From Acidobacteriota bacterium (GTDB lineage Bacteria > Acidobacteriota > Terriglobia > Terriglobales > Acidobacteriaceae), in assembly GCA_018268775.1 (NCBI GenBank), contig JAFDVV010000012.1, positions 1-64,000 on the forward strand: DNA of 64,000 nucleotides, written 5' to 3'. Under the pieces are notes generated by a model, which was given only the letters and a program-made list of their open reading frames with translations, ran no database searches and was not told the origin of the DNA. The position numbers and the translations under genes were made by a program. Positions 1 through 8,270 of the stretch are shown here, in pieces; positions within the stretch are counted from its first letter, which is position 1; each line of letters begins with the position of its first letter.

Positions 1-531
1 CTCGATGTTGTGGTTCAGAATCTCGGGCCGCACGGCGACGACCATGCGTAGCGACTCCTCGTTGCCCTGGAAGTCCGGTGTCAGGATCTCGACGCGGCAG
101 CCGGGCGCCTGCTGGCGAATCTCTTCGACCACGTTGACGAAGGCCTGCGCCGCGCCGATGTTGTCGTCGTCGCGGTTCACGCTGGTGATGACGGCGTGGT
201 TCAGCCCAAGCTGTGCGACGGCGTAGGCCACGCGGCGCGGCTCGTCCAGGTCGATCGGCTCCGGCTTGCCCTTGGGCACCGCGCAGAAGCCGCAGCGCCG
301 CGTGCACAGGTTGCCGAGCATCATGAAGGTCGCGGCCTTCTGGTTCCAGCACTCGCCGATGTTGGGGCAGTGCGCGCTCTCGCAGACCGTGTGCAGGTTC
401 AGGTCGCGCGCCATCTTCTTGAGATTGTGGAAGGTCTCGCCCATGGGCGCCTTCGCCTTGAGCCACGCCGGTTTGGGCGCGGGCTTCTTCGGCGAAAGGT
501 CGATCTGCACCAACTCGGATACGGGCGTCAT
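1..531 (-). CDS. lipA: Lipoyl synthase, N-terminal part (runs off the window)
   Basis: This is the first 177 codons of a radical-SAM enzyme that inserts two sulfurs into protein-bound octanoyl groups to make lipoate. Both iron-sulfur signatures are visible. The auxiliary-cluster cysteines are C50, C55 and C61 (CESAHCPNIGEC). The radical-SAM CxxxCxxC is C76, C80 and C83 (CTRRCGFC). The family also shows the TSVNRDD segment near residue 115. The ATG at 531 is the natural start, and the rest of the gene lies left of the window. The usual family sequence after RDD is a DGGA-like stretch; here it reads DDNIGAA, a mild oddity. The family assignment is secure. Confidence 0.95.
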   Translation of the reverse strand, partial: MTPVSELVQIDLSPKKPAPKPAWLKAKAPMGETFHNLKKMARDLNLHTVCESAHCPNIGECWNQKAATFMMLGNLCTRRCGFCAVPKGKPEPIDLDEPRRVAYAVAQLGLNHAVITSVNRDDDNIGAAQAFVNVVEEIRQQAPGCRVEILTPDFQGNEESLRMVVAVRPEILNHNIE

Positions 532-650
532 CTCGTCTCTTATTGTAGCGGGCGGGCCACCAGGGCGTTTATCGGACTCCAACCCAAGGCTTTGGCCTCG
601 CCCGGGGCTTTAGCTTGCCCTTTGTTTGTCATCCCACAGCCATCTCCTTT

Positions 651-733
651 GTCATCCCGCAGCGAAGCGAAGGGATCTGCTTTTAGTACCCGTGGCAGAG
701 AAAGCAGATTCCTTCGCTTCGCTACGGAATGAC
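651..733. repeat. Dispersed palindrome, family 1 subtype b
   Basis: An inverted repeat begins GTCATCCCGCAGCGAAGCG and ends with its near-complement CGCTTCGCTACGGAATGAC. The inner arms are GGGATCTGCTTTT and AAAGCAGATTCC. It lies between the start of lipA and the 3' end of purU. Similar elements recur about 20 times in this window. Confidence 0.85.
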
Positions 734-806
734 AAAAAAGAACGGTCCAGGCAACGCTTCGCGAGGCACCCGCAACCGGGCGCCAGCATCAAGAAAGGCG
801 GCGCTT

Positions 807-1670
807 TCAGTCGAAGATGACCGTCTTGTTTCCGTAGCGCAGAATCCTGCGGTCCAGGTGCCACTTCACCGCGCGAGACAGCACGACTCGCTCCAAGTCG
901 CGGCCCTTGGCGATCAGGTCCTCGACCTGGTCGCGGTGCGAGACGCGCGCCACGTCCTGCTCGATGATCGGCCCGTCGTCCAACTCCTCTGTGACGTAGT
1001 GGCTGGTTGCGCCGATCAGCTTCACGCCGCGCTTGTGTGCCGCATGATATGGACGCGCCCCGATGAACGCCGGCAGAAACGAGTGATGCACATTGATGAC
1101 GCCGGACGGATACCTGCGCACAAACTCCGGCGAGAGTATCTGCATGTAGCGCGCCAGAACGATAAGCTCGACGCCCGCCGCCTCAAGCAGGCCAAACTGC
1201 CTCGCCTCGCCCTCGGCCTTGTTCGCGGCCGCCAACGGAACATGGTGGAACGGTATGCCGTAGAACTTTGCCAGCGCCTCGCCGTCGGTGTGATTGCTGA
1301 TTGCGAGCGCGATATCGCACTCGAGCTCGCCCATCTGGTGGCGGTGCAGCAGGTCGGCGAAGCAGTGCAGGTGCTGCGAGACAAAGACTGCGACGCGCGG
1401 CCGTATCGCACTCACGTGCAACTGCGAGTCCATGTTGTAGCGCTTCGCGATGGGGGCGAAGGCCTCGGAGAAGGCCTGAATATCGAATGCCTGCTTGCTC
1501 TCACTGCCAAGCGCCCACTCCACGCGCATGAAGAAGAGGCCGGCGTCGTGGTCCTGGTGCTGGTCGGCGTGGATGATGTTCGCGCCAAAGCGGTACAGCT
1601 CGCCCGAGACGGCTGCCACCAGACCCTTCTGGTCCGGGCACGTAATCAACAGCACAGCGGAGTCGTTCAT
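807..1670 (-). CDS. purU: Formyltetrahydrofolate deformylase
   Basis: PurU hydrolyses 10-formyl-tetrahydrofolate to formate and tetrahydrofolate, balancing the one-carbon pool and feeding formate to purine synthesis. The protein has an N-terminal ACT domain (about residues 4-80) and a C-terminal formyl-transferase domain. The catalytic stretch INVHHSFLPAF and the following THYV-like and DDGPII segments are present. Length is about 287 residues, usual for the family. I chose the ATG at 1670, just after AAGGA; an in-frame GTG at 1682 overlaps the stop of the upstream gene and is a less likely start. It is the last gene of a four-gene minus-strand run behind a cytochrome c lipoprotein and two membrane proteins. 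Confidence 0.93.
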   Translation of the reverse strand: MNDSAVLLITCPDQKGLVAAVSGELYRFGANIIHADQHQDHDAGLFFMRVEWALGSESKQAFDIQAFSEAFAPIAKRYNMDSQLHVSAIRPRVAVFVSQHLHCFADLLHRHQMGELECDIALAISNHTDGEALAKFYGIPFHHVPLAAANKAEGEARQFGLLEAAGVELIVLARYMQILSPEFVRRYPSGVINVHHSFLPAFIGARPYHAAHKRGVKLIGATSHYVTEELDDGPIIEQDVARVSHRDQVEDLIAKGRDLERVVLSRAVKWHLDRRILRYGNKTVIFD

Positions 1671-1678
1671 TCGTTCCT

Positions 1679-2080
1679 TCACTCCCTACCCGCAATCTCT
1701 CTGCCGAAGAAGAGCACGGCAAGCGCCACGACAAGTACGATCCATCCGCGACTGACTAGCTGCTGCGCGTAGCGGAACTGGTCGAAGCACTCCGCCTTGC
1801 CGAAGCTTCGGAACAGGAAGATGTCTTCTGCATAAAGCCACGCTGGAGGAACCAGCAACCACACGCCCAGGAGCCACGCCTTCGCGGTGTGCCGGTTCGG
1901 CGGTTGCGTTCCGCCGCGCCGCGCTTCAGCCTGCTCGCGCATCCACGCGAATGCCTTCGCCAAAGAATAGACTGCGCCTGCAACGCCAATGATCGTCACC
2001 AGCAAAGCCAGCCATCCATGCGAGCGGAAGGTGCCCGCCATGCAGGCTTCAGGAACGCCTTGCGCATCGAAGAACGTCAT
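1679..2080 (-). CDS. Small membrane protein of unknown function
   Basis: A 133-residue protein with hydrophobic segments near residues 22-42, 70-85 and 108-126, consistent with three membrane passes. It has no motif I recognise. It sits 7 bases after the stop of another small membrane protein and 8 bases before purU, so it is probably co-transcribed with both. The repeated pattern of cytochrome c, membrane protein, membrane protein hints at an envelope role, but that is only inference from position. Confidence 0.7.
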   Translation of the reverse strand: MTFFDAQGVPEACMAGTFRSHGWLALLVTIIGVAGAVYSLAKAFAWMREQAEARRGGTQPPNRHTAKAWLLGVWLLVPPAWLYAEDIFLFRSFGKAECFDQFRYAQQLVSRGWIVLVVALAVLFFGREIAGRE

Positions 2081-2087
2081 TGTCGTC

Positions 2088-2489
2088 TCACCGCAGCCGG
2101 TCGCGCACCGACCCGCGCACCAGGTAGAGGAAGAAGACCAGTACCAGCAACGCGCGGATCAGAAAGAATCCAGTCTTCGTTCGCTCGAAGAAGTAGAAGT
2201 CGCCCGAGCTGAGCAGCAGCGTCCCCGCGGTGACGATGGCCCATCCCCACTTCTTCAGCCGCAGCAGGCCGAAGACCCCGACGGCCAGCAGCGTGCAGAT
2301 CGCCAGCACGCTGTACTTCGCGCCGCCGGCGCCAAAGGTTCCGCGGAGTGCGGCGAAGGCATTCAGGATCGTCATGAAGATCATGAACATCGAGATGCCC
2401 GCGATACCGGGCAACATGCCTCCGGCGCGGGCCTCAAGCCGCCTGATCTCTCGCTCTTCCGCGCTGTCGATACGGTTTTCGTCGCTCAT
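2088..2489 (-). CDS. Small membrane protein of unknown function
   Basis: A 133-residue protein that begins with a charged stretch (MSDENRIDSAEEREIRRLEA) and then has about four hydrophobic segments (residues 28-48, 58-73, 80-95 and 105-122). It ends in a basic tail. Its ATG at 2489 overlaps the TGA of the cytochrome c gene in an ATGA junction, which suggests translational coupling. I do not recognise the family. Its length and topology resemble the next gene, but I see no clear sequence similarity between them. Confidence 0.75.
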   Translation of the reverse strand: MSDENRIDSAEEREIRRLEARAGGMLPGIAGISMFMIFMTILNAFAALRGTFGAGGAKYSVLAICTLLAVGVFGLLRLKKWGWAIVTAGTLLLSSGDFYFFERTKTGFFLIRALLVLVFFLYLVRGSVRDRLR

Positions 2490-2830
2490 AGTGTGTGCAG
2501 GTAGGCCAGCAGGTCGTTCAGGTCGGCCTGGTCGATCTGACCGGCCATCGGCGGCATCATGTTCCTTCCGCGCAGTACGGTGGCCGAGACGCGTTCGTCG
2601 GTCGCCGCCGCGCCGCTGGCAAGATACTCCTTCTTGAAGATGCCGCGCAGCGCGGGCCCGCTCAGCGGGGTGTCTGTGCGGTCGCTGTGGCAGCGCGCGC
2701 AGTTGGCCTGAAAGACGGCGTGCCCGTGCATCTGCTGAGCATTCAACTGCGCCAGCGGAGTGGGCGGGGGCAACGCCTTGCATCCTGCCAGCGCGCAGAC
2801 CAGCATCAATAAAACGGAAGCTCGAATCAT
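2486..2830 (-). CDS. c-type cytochrome lipoprotein
   Basis: A single-haem cytochrome c that would be anchored to a membrane by a lipid. The lipobox is LVCALAGC, with the lipid cysteine near residue 17 when the ATG at 2830 is used. The haem site is CARCH (FQANCARCHSD), and a downstream methionine-rich stretch (RGRNMMPPMAGQ) can supply the axial Met. The last helix, DLNDLLAYLHTL, is typical of the fold. Such proteins shuttle electrons in the periplasm. It is the first gene of the operon leading to purU. Its redox partner is not in the window. Confidence 0.88.
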   Translation of the reverse strand: MIRASVLLMLVCALAGCKALPPPTPLAQLNAQQMHGHAVFQANCARCHSDRTDTPLSGPALRGIFKKEYLASGAAATDERVSATVLRGRNMMPPMAGQIDQADLNDLLAYLHTL

Positions 2831-2929
2831 CTCTCCGTATTCTCTCATCTCCAACAAAGCTGACTCACTGGCGAGGTGGCCATCCCATGGACTGGCACCC
2901 CCCTGAACAAACGCCCCCAACTCTCCCGT

Positions 2930-3056
2930 GTCATCCTGAGCGGGGGGAGCGGGTCGAAGGGCCTGCGGTTTCCCTCGGCGTGAAACGGCATGGCCAGGAA
3001 AGACTGCATATCCTCCGGCTGCTTACAGCAAAGAGGCAAATTCGGCTCAGGACGAC
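2930..3056. repeat. Dispersed palindrome, family 1 subtype a, degraded
   Basis: The left end reads GTCATCCTGAGCG, followed by GTCGAAGGGCCTGCGGTTT. The right end is GGCTCAGGACGAC, the matching inverted border. The middle is degraded. It lies between the GH92 3' end and the cytochrome c start. Confidence 0.7.
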
Positions 3057-3124
3057 ACTGCTTTAGTGATAGACGAATTCAATAAACTGCATCCAGCCAG
3101 GACGTCGACTCTATCACGCGCCCC

Positions 3125-5374
3125 TCACCTCCCAACCGGCGTTCCCCTCCAAGCGCTGGCCCACTTCGAGGGCTGCGGGCCCATCGTGAACTCCAGCGTT
3201 GCGCCCTGCATGATGTCCTTATAGCGAACCACCGGTTCGTTGAGCGGCTTGCCGTTCAGCGTCGCCGACTGGATGTACATGTTCGCCGCGCCCGCGTTCT
3301 TCGCATTCACCGTGAACGTCTTGCCGTTCGCCAGCTTCATGGCGAACTTCGAGAACATCGGGCTGCCGATCATGTAGTCGCCGCTCGCCGGATTCACCGG
3401 GTAGAAGCCCATCGCCGTGAACAGATACCACGACGACATCTGGCCGCAGTCGTCGTCGCCGTCGAGGCCGGCGGGCTGGTTGGCATACTCCGCGTTGAGT
3501 ATCTCGCGGACCTTCGCCTGCGTCTTCCACGGCTGGCCGCTGTAGTCGTACAGATAGCCGTAGTGGTGGCTGGGCTCGTTGGAGTGCACGTTGTGCTTGC
3601 CCGCAAAGTGCTGGTCCAGCTTCGCGTTGTACTTGTCCGCGCCGCCCATCAGCTCGAGCGTGCCCGGGATGTCGTGGAAGGCGCCCCACGTGTAGACCCA
3701 CGCATCGCCCTCGGTCCAGCCGGAGACGGAGCGGTTGCCCGGCGTGTCGCGCGGGCCGCCGATCGGCGCCCACTTGCCGTCCGAGGTCCTGCCGTTCATC
3801 AGCCCCAGCGCAGGGTTGTAGAGGTGCTTGTAGTTCAGCGAGCGATTGAGGAAAAACTCGTAGTCCTTCTCGCGGCCCAGCGCCTTGGCCACCTGTGCGA
3901 CGCACCAGTCGTCGTAGCTGTCCTCGATGGTGCGCGAGGAGGCCTCGTCCGTCTTGTCGGTCGGAATGTAGCCGAGTTGCTTGTAGTACGTCAGCCCACC
4001 GCGCGCCTCGTACGGCGTGTGCGGCTCGCGGTCGAGCCAGCGGCGCGTCGTGTCGCCATCGGGCGGAGTCATCGCGTCCTTATACACCGCGTCCCACGCC
4101 GTCTTGCGGTCGAAGCCGGTGAAGCCCTTGTTGATCGCCTCGGCCACCAGCGAGTCGGCATGCGTGCCGATCATGATGTTCGTGTACGAGGGGTTGGGCC
4201 ACTTCGGCATCCATCCGCCTTCTTTGTAGTTTTGCAGCAGCGCCGTAATCATGCCCGGCACCCGCTCCGGGGCCATCAGCGCGATCATGCTGCTCTCGGC
4301 GCGGAAGGTGTCCCAGATGGAGTAGGCCGTGTAGCTTTCGCCCGAATGAATCTTGTCGTCGAAGGCCGAGTAGTAGCGGCCGTACTCGGAGAAGACGCGC
4401 GGGTAGAGCAGCGCGTGATAGAGCGCGGTGTAGACCATCTTGCGCTGGTCTGTACTGGCACCTTCGATGTGCACACGGTCGAGCTTGTTGTTCCACGTGG
4501 CGGTCAGCTTGTTGCGCACGGCGTCGAAGTCCCACGCGGGGATCTCCTTGCGCAGGTTCTCGCGCGCCTGGTCGACGCTCAGGAACGAAGTGCCGACGCG
4601 CACCTCAACTGTCTCACCTGGAGCGAACTCGGCGTAGGCCCCTCGAGCAACCTTTGCGCCGTAGTTGTCCATGCCGTAGGTCGCGGCGTTCTTCCATGCG
4701 CGGCGGAACTCGACGACAAAGTAGCCCTTGAAGTTCGGCAGCACGAAGGGGCCAAGGTTGCGGTCGGTGCGGTCGGGGTTGTAGCCGGTGATCTCACGCT
4801 TTTCTGCGTCGAAGTTCGCCATGCCGGGGACGCCAGGCCGCGAGATCTCCGCCAGCACACGGCCAGCCGCGCCCTTGGGGAAGGTGAAGCGCATGTACGA
4901 GCAGCGCTCGGTCGCCGTCATCTCGGCGCGAATGCGGCTGCCGTCCTTCGCCGTCATCCACACGGAGTAGTAGTCGGGCCGCGTGATCTCGTCGGCGTGC
5001 TTGAAGGCCATCTGCCGCGCCTCGGGCGTCGTGGCCAGCGAGCCCACCTGCGGAACCAGCGTGATGTAGCCGTAGTCGCCCATCCAGATGGCGGGCTGGT
5101 GCGTGCCCATGAAGCCCTGGATGTTGGCGTCCTCGTACTTGTAGCTGACGACGCTCAGCTTGTTCTGCCGCGTCTGCGGCGTCCAGTTGATCATGCCGAA
5201 CGGAGGCGTGACGAAGGGCATGGTGCCGCCGTAGCCGATCGGCCCCGAGCCGGTACCGATGTAGGTGTTCACCTCGTCGATGTTGCCCTTGGGCGGAGGC
5301 GCCGCCAGCGCAGATGCGGCGACGGCAAGCGTGGCAAGGCAGGCAGACAGGTTCAGCGCGCGTCGTTTCTTCAT
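3125..5374 (-). CDS. Secreted GH92 family alpha-mannosidase
   Basis: A 749-residue glycoside hydrolase of the GH92 family, whose members are mostly calcium-dependent exo-acting alpha-1,2-mannosidases of N-glycans or fungal mannans. The start MKKRRALNLSACLATL gives a clear signal peptide, cleaved after ALAAPP, so it acts in the periplasm or outside. The mature N-terminus has the family opening VNTYIGTGSGPIGYGGTMP. The conserved WTEGDAWVYTW segment carries the likely catalytic Glu, and DDCGQMSSWYLFTAMGFYP is the strongly conserved C-terminal block. An upstream in-frame extension (to 5485) would run into repeat DNA and is not used. It appears to be transcribed alone. Confidence 0.92.
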   Translation of the reverse strand: MKKRRALNLSACLATLAVAASALAAPPPKGNIDEVNTYIGTGSGPIGYGGTMPFVTPPFGMINWTPQTRQNKLSVVSYKYEDANIQGFMGTHQPAIWMGDYGYITLVPQVGSLATTPEARQMAFKHADEITRPDYYSVWMTAKDGSRIRAEMTATERCSYMRFTFPKGAAGRVLAEISRPGVPGMANFDAEKREITGYNPDRTDRNLGPFVLPNFKGYFVVEFRRAWKNAATYGMDNYGAKVARGAYAEFAPGETVEVRVGTSFLSVDQARENLRKEIPAWDFDAVRNKLTATWNNKLDRVHIEGASTDQRKMVYTALYHALLYPRVFSEYGRYYSAFDDKIHSGESYTAYSIWDTFRAESSMIALMAPERVPGMITALLQNYKEGGWMPKWPNPSYTNIMIGTHADSLVAEAINKGFTGFDRKTAWDAVYKDAMTPPDGDTTRRWLDREPHTPYEARGGLTYYKQLGYIPTDKTDEASSRTIEDSYDDWCVAQVAKALGREKDYEFFLNRSLNYKHLYNPALGLMNGRTSDGKWAPIGGPRDTPGNRSVSGWTEGDAWVYTWGAFHDIPGTLELMGGADKYNAKLDQHFAGKHNVHSNEPSHHYGYLYDYSGQPWKTQAKVREILNAEYANQPAGLDGDDDCGQMSSWYLFTAMGFYPVNPASGDYMIGSPMFSKFAMKLANGKTFTVNAKNAGAANMYIQSATLNGKPLNEPVVRYKDIMQGATLEFTMGPQPSKWASAWRGTPVGR

Positions 5375-5480
5375 CGAATGAAACGATAGCAGGTCGCTCC
5401 GCGGCGTGTGTACTCTCTGGCCGCGGCAGGGCTGCTTGTCTCCTAAGGTGTCATCCTGGCAGCCGCTCTCTCCCCTTGTT

Positions 5481-5615
5481 GTCATCCTGAGCGGAGCGCG
5501 CAGCGCGGAGTCGAAGGACCTGCGGTTTCAACCGAGCCTTGTGTTGGTTACTGACAAAACCGCAGATCCTTCGACTGCGTTTGCCGCAAAAACCGCGTCA
5601 AACTTCGCTCAGGAG
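5481..5615. repeat. Dispersed palindrome, family 1 subtype a
   Basis: The left arm is GTCATCCTGAGCGGAGCGCG followed by GTCGAAGGACCTGCGGTTT. The right arm is AAACCGCAGATCCTTCGACTG and ends in a degraded GCTCAGGAGC border. It lies upstream of the GH92 gene and downstream of the zinc-ribbon gene. Confidence 0.8.
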
Positions 5616-5644
5616 CAATCCGAATCGGAAGGCCTGGGTACGCC

Positions 5645-5821
5645 TCAATAAAAATCGGCGCAGCTCAAAAAGTAGCCGCAGGTGCGGCAAACGAGCTTGC
5701 AGCGGCTGTCCTCGAGCCGCGAGGAGCAGGTGGGGCAGTAGACCTGATGGTGCTCATTGATCGGGCACTGGGCTGTCTCAGGCAAAGGCTCTGCCATCTC
5801 GGCTGCGGGTGTGAGGGACAT
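5645..5821 (-). CDS. 58-residue zinc-ribbon protein
   Basis: A short gene with ATG at 5821 and TGA at 5645-5647. The protein is cysteine-rich: CP near residue 19, YCPTC (C29, C32), C41, CRTC (C45, C48) and a final SCADFY with C54. The paired CxxC knuckles are those of a zinc ribbon. The spacing of cysteines, the compact length and the intact frame between two unrelated genes argue for a real protein. I know of similar short cysteine-rich proteins in acidobacteria but no assigned function. It is divergent from the osmC-like gene, with about 127 bases between the two starts. Confidence 0.72.
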   Translation of the reverse strand: MSLTPAAEMAEPLPETAQCPINEHHQVYCPTCSSRLEDSRCKLVCRTCGYFLSCADFY

Positions 5822-5948
5822 TTTGAAAGCGTAGCGTACTTTACGGGTTTTTCAACCACCGCGAAGCGACCGGGAGGCATCGAATCATGTACCGTCGAAG
5901 TTATCGACACAGTTATCTACCAGACCGCTGAAGACAAAGGAGAACGAC

Positions 5949-6374
5949 ATGGACCGCTACGCAAGCGCCGTATGGCACGGCACGTTGAAAGAGGGTAAGG
6001 GCACAATCAGCACCCAGAGCGCGACCCTCAAGGACACGCAGTACAGCTTCGCCGCCCGCTTCGCCGAGGGCGCCGGCACCAACCCGGAAGAACTGATCGC
6101 GGCCGCGCACGCCGGCTGCTACACCATGGCGCTGAGCTCGCAGTTGACCCAGGCCGGCCTCACGCCCGACACCATCGAGACCAAAGCAGTGGTCACACTC
6201 GACCTGCACGGCGAAGGCCCGGCGATCACGAAGATCCACCTGACCAATACGTCGAAGGTACCAGGCATAGACAAGGCAAAATTCGACGAGCTGGCAAACA
6301 AGGCCAAGGTCGGCTGCCCGGTGTCGAAGGTGCTGAAGGGCGCTGAGATTACGCTGGATGCCACGCTTGTCTAA
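5949..6374 (+). CDS. OsmC/Ohr family hydroperoxide reductase
   Basis: A 141-residue member of the OsmC family, thiol peroxidases that reduce organic hydroperoxides. The two redox cysteines are in AAAHAGCYTMAL (near residue 57) and KVGCPVSKVLKG (near residue 122). The protein has the typical opening in which a substituted beta-sheet precedes GTNPEELIAAAHA, which is of the OsmC rather than the Ohr type. The ATG at 5949 follows an AAGGAGAACGAC ribosome-binding site. It is followed by a repeat-filled gap and faces the convergent CDF exporter. Confidence 0.92.
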   Translation: MDRYASAVWHGTLKEGKGTISTQSATLKDTQYSFAARFAEGAGTNPEELIAAAHAGCYTMALSSQLTQAGLTPDTIETKAVVTLDLHGEGPAITKIHLTNTSKVPGIDKAKFDELANKAKVGCPVSKVLKGAEITLDATLV

Positions 6375-6402
6375 GTTTGTAACGCGCTATGACTGTCACG
6401 TT

Positions 6403-6438
6403 GTCATTCCGTAGCGTAGCGGAGGAATCTGCTTTCCC
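6403..6438. repeat. Half copy of dispersed palindrome, family 1 subtype b
   Basis: The sequence is GTCATTCCGTAGCGTAGCGG followed by AGGAATCTGCTTT, with no matching right arm. It abuts a degenerate family 2 hairpin. Confidence 0.75.
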
Positions 6439-6472
6439 CGGATGAGGCCGCCAGGTATGGGCACCCGGCACC
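6436..6472. repeat. Family 2 hairpin element, degenerate copy
   Basis: GATGAGGCCGCCAGGTATGG followed by GCACCCGG matches the 3' half of the family 2 elements at 23439 and 28915. The left stem is lost where the element abuts a family 1 half copy. Confidence 0.6.
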
Positions 6473-6492
6473 GGTACGTTCACCAACCCGGT

Positions 6493-6636
6493 GTCATTCC
6501 GAGCGAAGGCCGCAGGCCGAAGTCGAGGAACCTGCTTTTCCACGGGGCGCGCCGCGAATTGCGGGAGAGAAGCAGGTCCCATTCGACTTCGCTCAGGGCA
6601 GGTCTCTCCACTTCGCTGCGCTCCGGTCGAGATGAC
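6493..6636. repeat. Dispersed palindrome, family 1 subtype b
   Basis: The borders are GTCATTCCGAGCGAAG at the left and CTCCGGTCGAGATGAC at the right. The inner arms are GAGGAACCTGCTTTTC and GAGAAGCAGGTCCC. It lies between the osmC-like gene and the CDF exporter. Confidence 0.85.
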
Positions 6637-6687
6637 AAACGAAATTCGCTCAGCTTGGATCGAGACAACGACAAACAAAGACTGAGC

Positions 6688-7644
6688 TCAGTGCGAGTGG
6701 TCGTGGCCGTGGTGGTGATGATGGCCGTGCGCGCCGACCTCTTCGGGCTCCGGCGGAGAGCTACAGCCATGCGTGGTCTCGCAGCCGGTGGTCTCGAACT
6801 GGATCGTGGTGTGCGTGATGTGGAAGCTGTCGTGGAGCCGCGTGTTGAGGGCGTTCAAAATGCGAGCGCACTCCGACGCGGGCATCTCGCAGACCGTGAT
6901 GTGGCTGGCCAGCGCGTGCGAGCTCGCGCCCAGGCTCCAGACGTGCAGGTCGTGCACGTCGAGCACGCCTTCGACGCCTGCCATCGCCTCGCGCACGGCT
7001 GGCAGCTTGATGCCGCGCGGCGTGCCTTCCAGCAGAATGTTGAGCGTCTCGCGGATGATGCCCACCGAGCTCCAGAGGATCATGGCGGCGATCAGCAGCG
7101 ACAGAACCGGGTCGACCCAGCTTCGGTGCGTCGCAAGAATCGCCGCGCCGCCCGCGATCACGGCGGCCGTCGAAAGCGTGTCGCCCAGCATGTGCAGAAA
7201 GACGCTGCGAATGTTGACGTCGCCCGAGAACTTCCACAACAGCGCAGCGACGGTGCCGTTCATGATCACGCCCGCCAGCGCGACCTCCATCATCAGTTCC
7301 GGCTCAACCTCGACCGGCACACTAAGGCGATGGATGGCCGTGATGGCTATCCACACCGAGAGCACAACCAGCGTGGCCGCATTGACGAAGGCGGCGAGTA
7401 CGCCTGCGCGCTGATAGCCGAAGGTCTTTTCGTCGTTTGCAGGCCGCGACTGAAAGTAGACAGCCACGTAGGAGAGCACGATGGCCAGCAGGTCGGAGAG
7501 GTTGTGTCCGGCCTCGGAGATCAGCGCCAGCGAGTGCGCCTTCAGTCCGAAGATGAAGGTCGCCAGCACATAGGCCGCGGTAAGGCCCATGGAGATCTTC
7601 AGGACGTTCTGCATGCGGCGGTTTGGTCCAGCGACCATGTGCAT
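6688..7644 (-). CDS. Cation diffusion facilitator (zinc/cobalt exporter)
   Basis: A 318-residue CDF transporter that exports divalent metals such as zinc by proton antiport at the inner membrane. Six hydrophobic segments fill residues 15-200. The two metal-site motifs are EAGHNLSD in helix 2 and HMLGDTLS in helix 5, both HxxxD. A cytoplasmic ferredoxin-like domain follows (DVHDLHVWSLG). The tail is histidine-rich (GHHHHHGHDHSH), a common metal-buffering end. The sequence is nearest to the CzcD/ZitB type. The ATG at 7644 has no clear ribosome-binding site; internal ATGs at 7638 and 7614 are alternatives. Confidence 0.93.
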   Translation of the reverse strand: MHMVAGPNRRMQNVLKISMGLTAAYVLATFIFGLKAHSLALISEAGHNLSDLLAIVLSYVAVYFQSRPANDEKTFGYQRAGVLAAFVNAATLVVLSVWIAITAIHRLSVPVEVEPELMMEVALAGVIMNGTVAALLWKFSGDVNIRSVFLHMLGDTLSTAAVIAGGAAILATHRSWVDPVLSLLIAAMILWSSVGIIRETLNILLEGTPRGIKLPAVREAMAGVEGVLDVHDLHVWSLGASSHALASHITVCEMPASECARILNALNTRLHDSFHITHTTIQFETTGCETTHGCSSPPEPEEVGAHGHHHHHGHDHSH

Positions 7645-7673
7645 GGGTTAAGTGTAATCCCGCAGAGGGCGCT

Positions 7674-8180
7674 TCAGTCGCCGTGCGCTTCGCGCAGGTG
7701 GCGGTCGATGCCGAGGATGGGGCGGGGGGTGTCGGCGCTCAGGCGCAGGCCGCTCCAGTTTTCTGCGACCACGATGCTGTTGGCGGGGTTGTGAGGCTCG
7801 TAACGCACCTGGACCGGCAGGTCGGTGCGTATGTCGCGCACGAGGTCGGAGAGCGTGGTGACGTCCTGCGCGGCCTCGTAGCTGACGCCGGCGATGCGGT
7901 AGTTGTAGACGATGACCTGAGGCGTGGTGTGCGTCTCTTCAGTCTCGGCGGAGTGGTGCAGGTGGCCTTCGGATGTCTCGGTAATGCTGCCGTCGGTGAT
8001 GCGGCCTTTGGACGCCAGCTCCTCACGGCGGGCGCGCTCGAGGTCTTCGAGTGAGGGACGCGGCTTGCGTAATAGATACCAGGCGATACCGCCGATTGCT
8101 GCCGCCGTGGCTGCAACCGCCAGCGTGTTGCGCGGGGAGCGCAGCGCGGGAGAGACCATCTCTGGCAGAGAAGAGAGCAC
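7674..8180 (-). CDS. Membrane-anchored protein, DUF3592-like
   Basis: A protein of about 168 residues with one N-terminal hydrophobic segment (around [20 protein letters not shown]) and a soluble part. The soluble part has the pattern [18 protein letters not shown], then [15 protein letters not shown], resembling the DUF3592 fold seen in membrane proteins with no known role. I chose the GTG at 8180 because AGGA lies 8 bases upstream; an ATG at 8159 and starts near 8204-8216 are possible. It is divergent from hslV. The function is unknown. Confidence 0.65.
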   Translation of the reverse strand: MLSSLPEMVSPALRSPRNTLAVAATAAAIGGIAWYLLRKPRPSLEDLERARREELASKGRITDGSITETSEGHLHHSAETEETHTTPQVIVYNYRIAGVSYEAAQDVTTLSDLVRDIRTDLPVQVRYEPHNPANSIVVAENWSGLRLSADTPRPILGIDRHLREAHGD

Positions 8181-8249
8181 GAAAGCCGTCCTGAGAAGAA
8201 GCATAGCCCAGCCCACGGCGGAGGGCGAATGGCCGGTTTGGGGGAGACG

Positions 8250-8270
8250 TACCCGGAGTGGTTCCGGGTA
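8250..8270. promoter_or_regulatory. Perfect inverted repeat between divergent genes
   Basis: TACCCGGA and TCCGGGTA form two 8-base arms around GTGGT. The dyad lies in the 276-base space between the divergent starts at 8180 and 8457, so it may be an operator or an RNA hairpin in the hslV leader. A TATACT hexamer at 8338-8343 could serve as a -10 box for hslV, but no good -35 is seen at the right distance. Confidence 0.35.

Larger units (their letters stand above)
6375..6687. other. Gene-free stretch filled with repeats
   Basis: This 313-base gap between two convergent genes holds a half copy of the family 1 palindrome (6403-6438), a degenerate family 2 hairpin ending in GGGCACCCGG (6436-6472) and a full family 1 palindrome (6493-6636). 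I see no gene here; the short reading frames are products of the repeats. Confidence 0.8.

Noticed and set aside
3563-5389. Long plus-strand open frame opposite the GH92 gene
   Set aside because: The GH92 protein has clear motifs over the whole region; the opposite frame is Arg/Val/Ala-rich noise caused by high GC codon bias.
6442-7794. Long plus-strand open frame opposite the CDF exporter
   Set aside because: It starts in repeat DNA and runs antisense to a transporter with intact HxxxD motifs.
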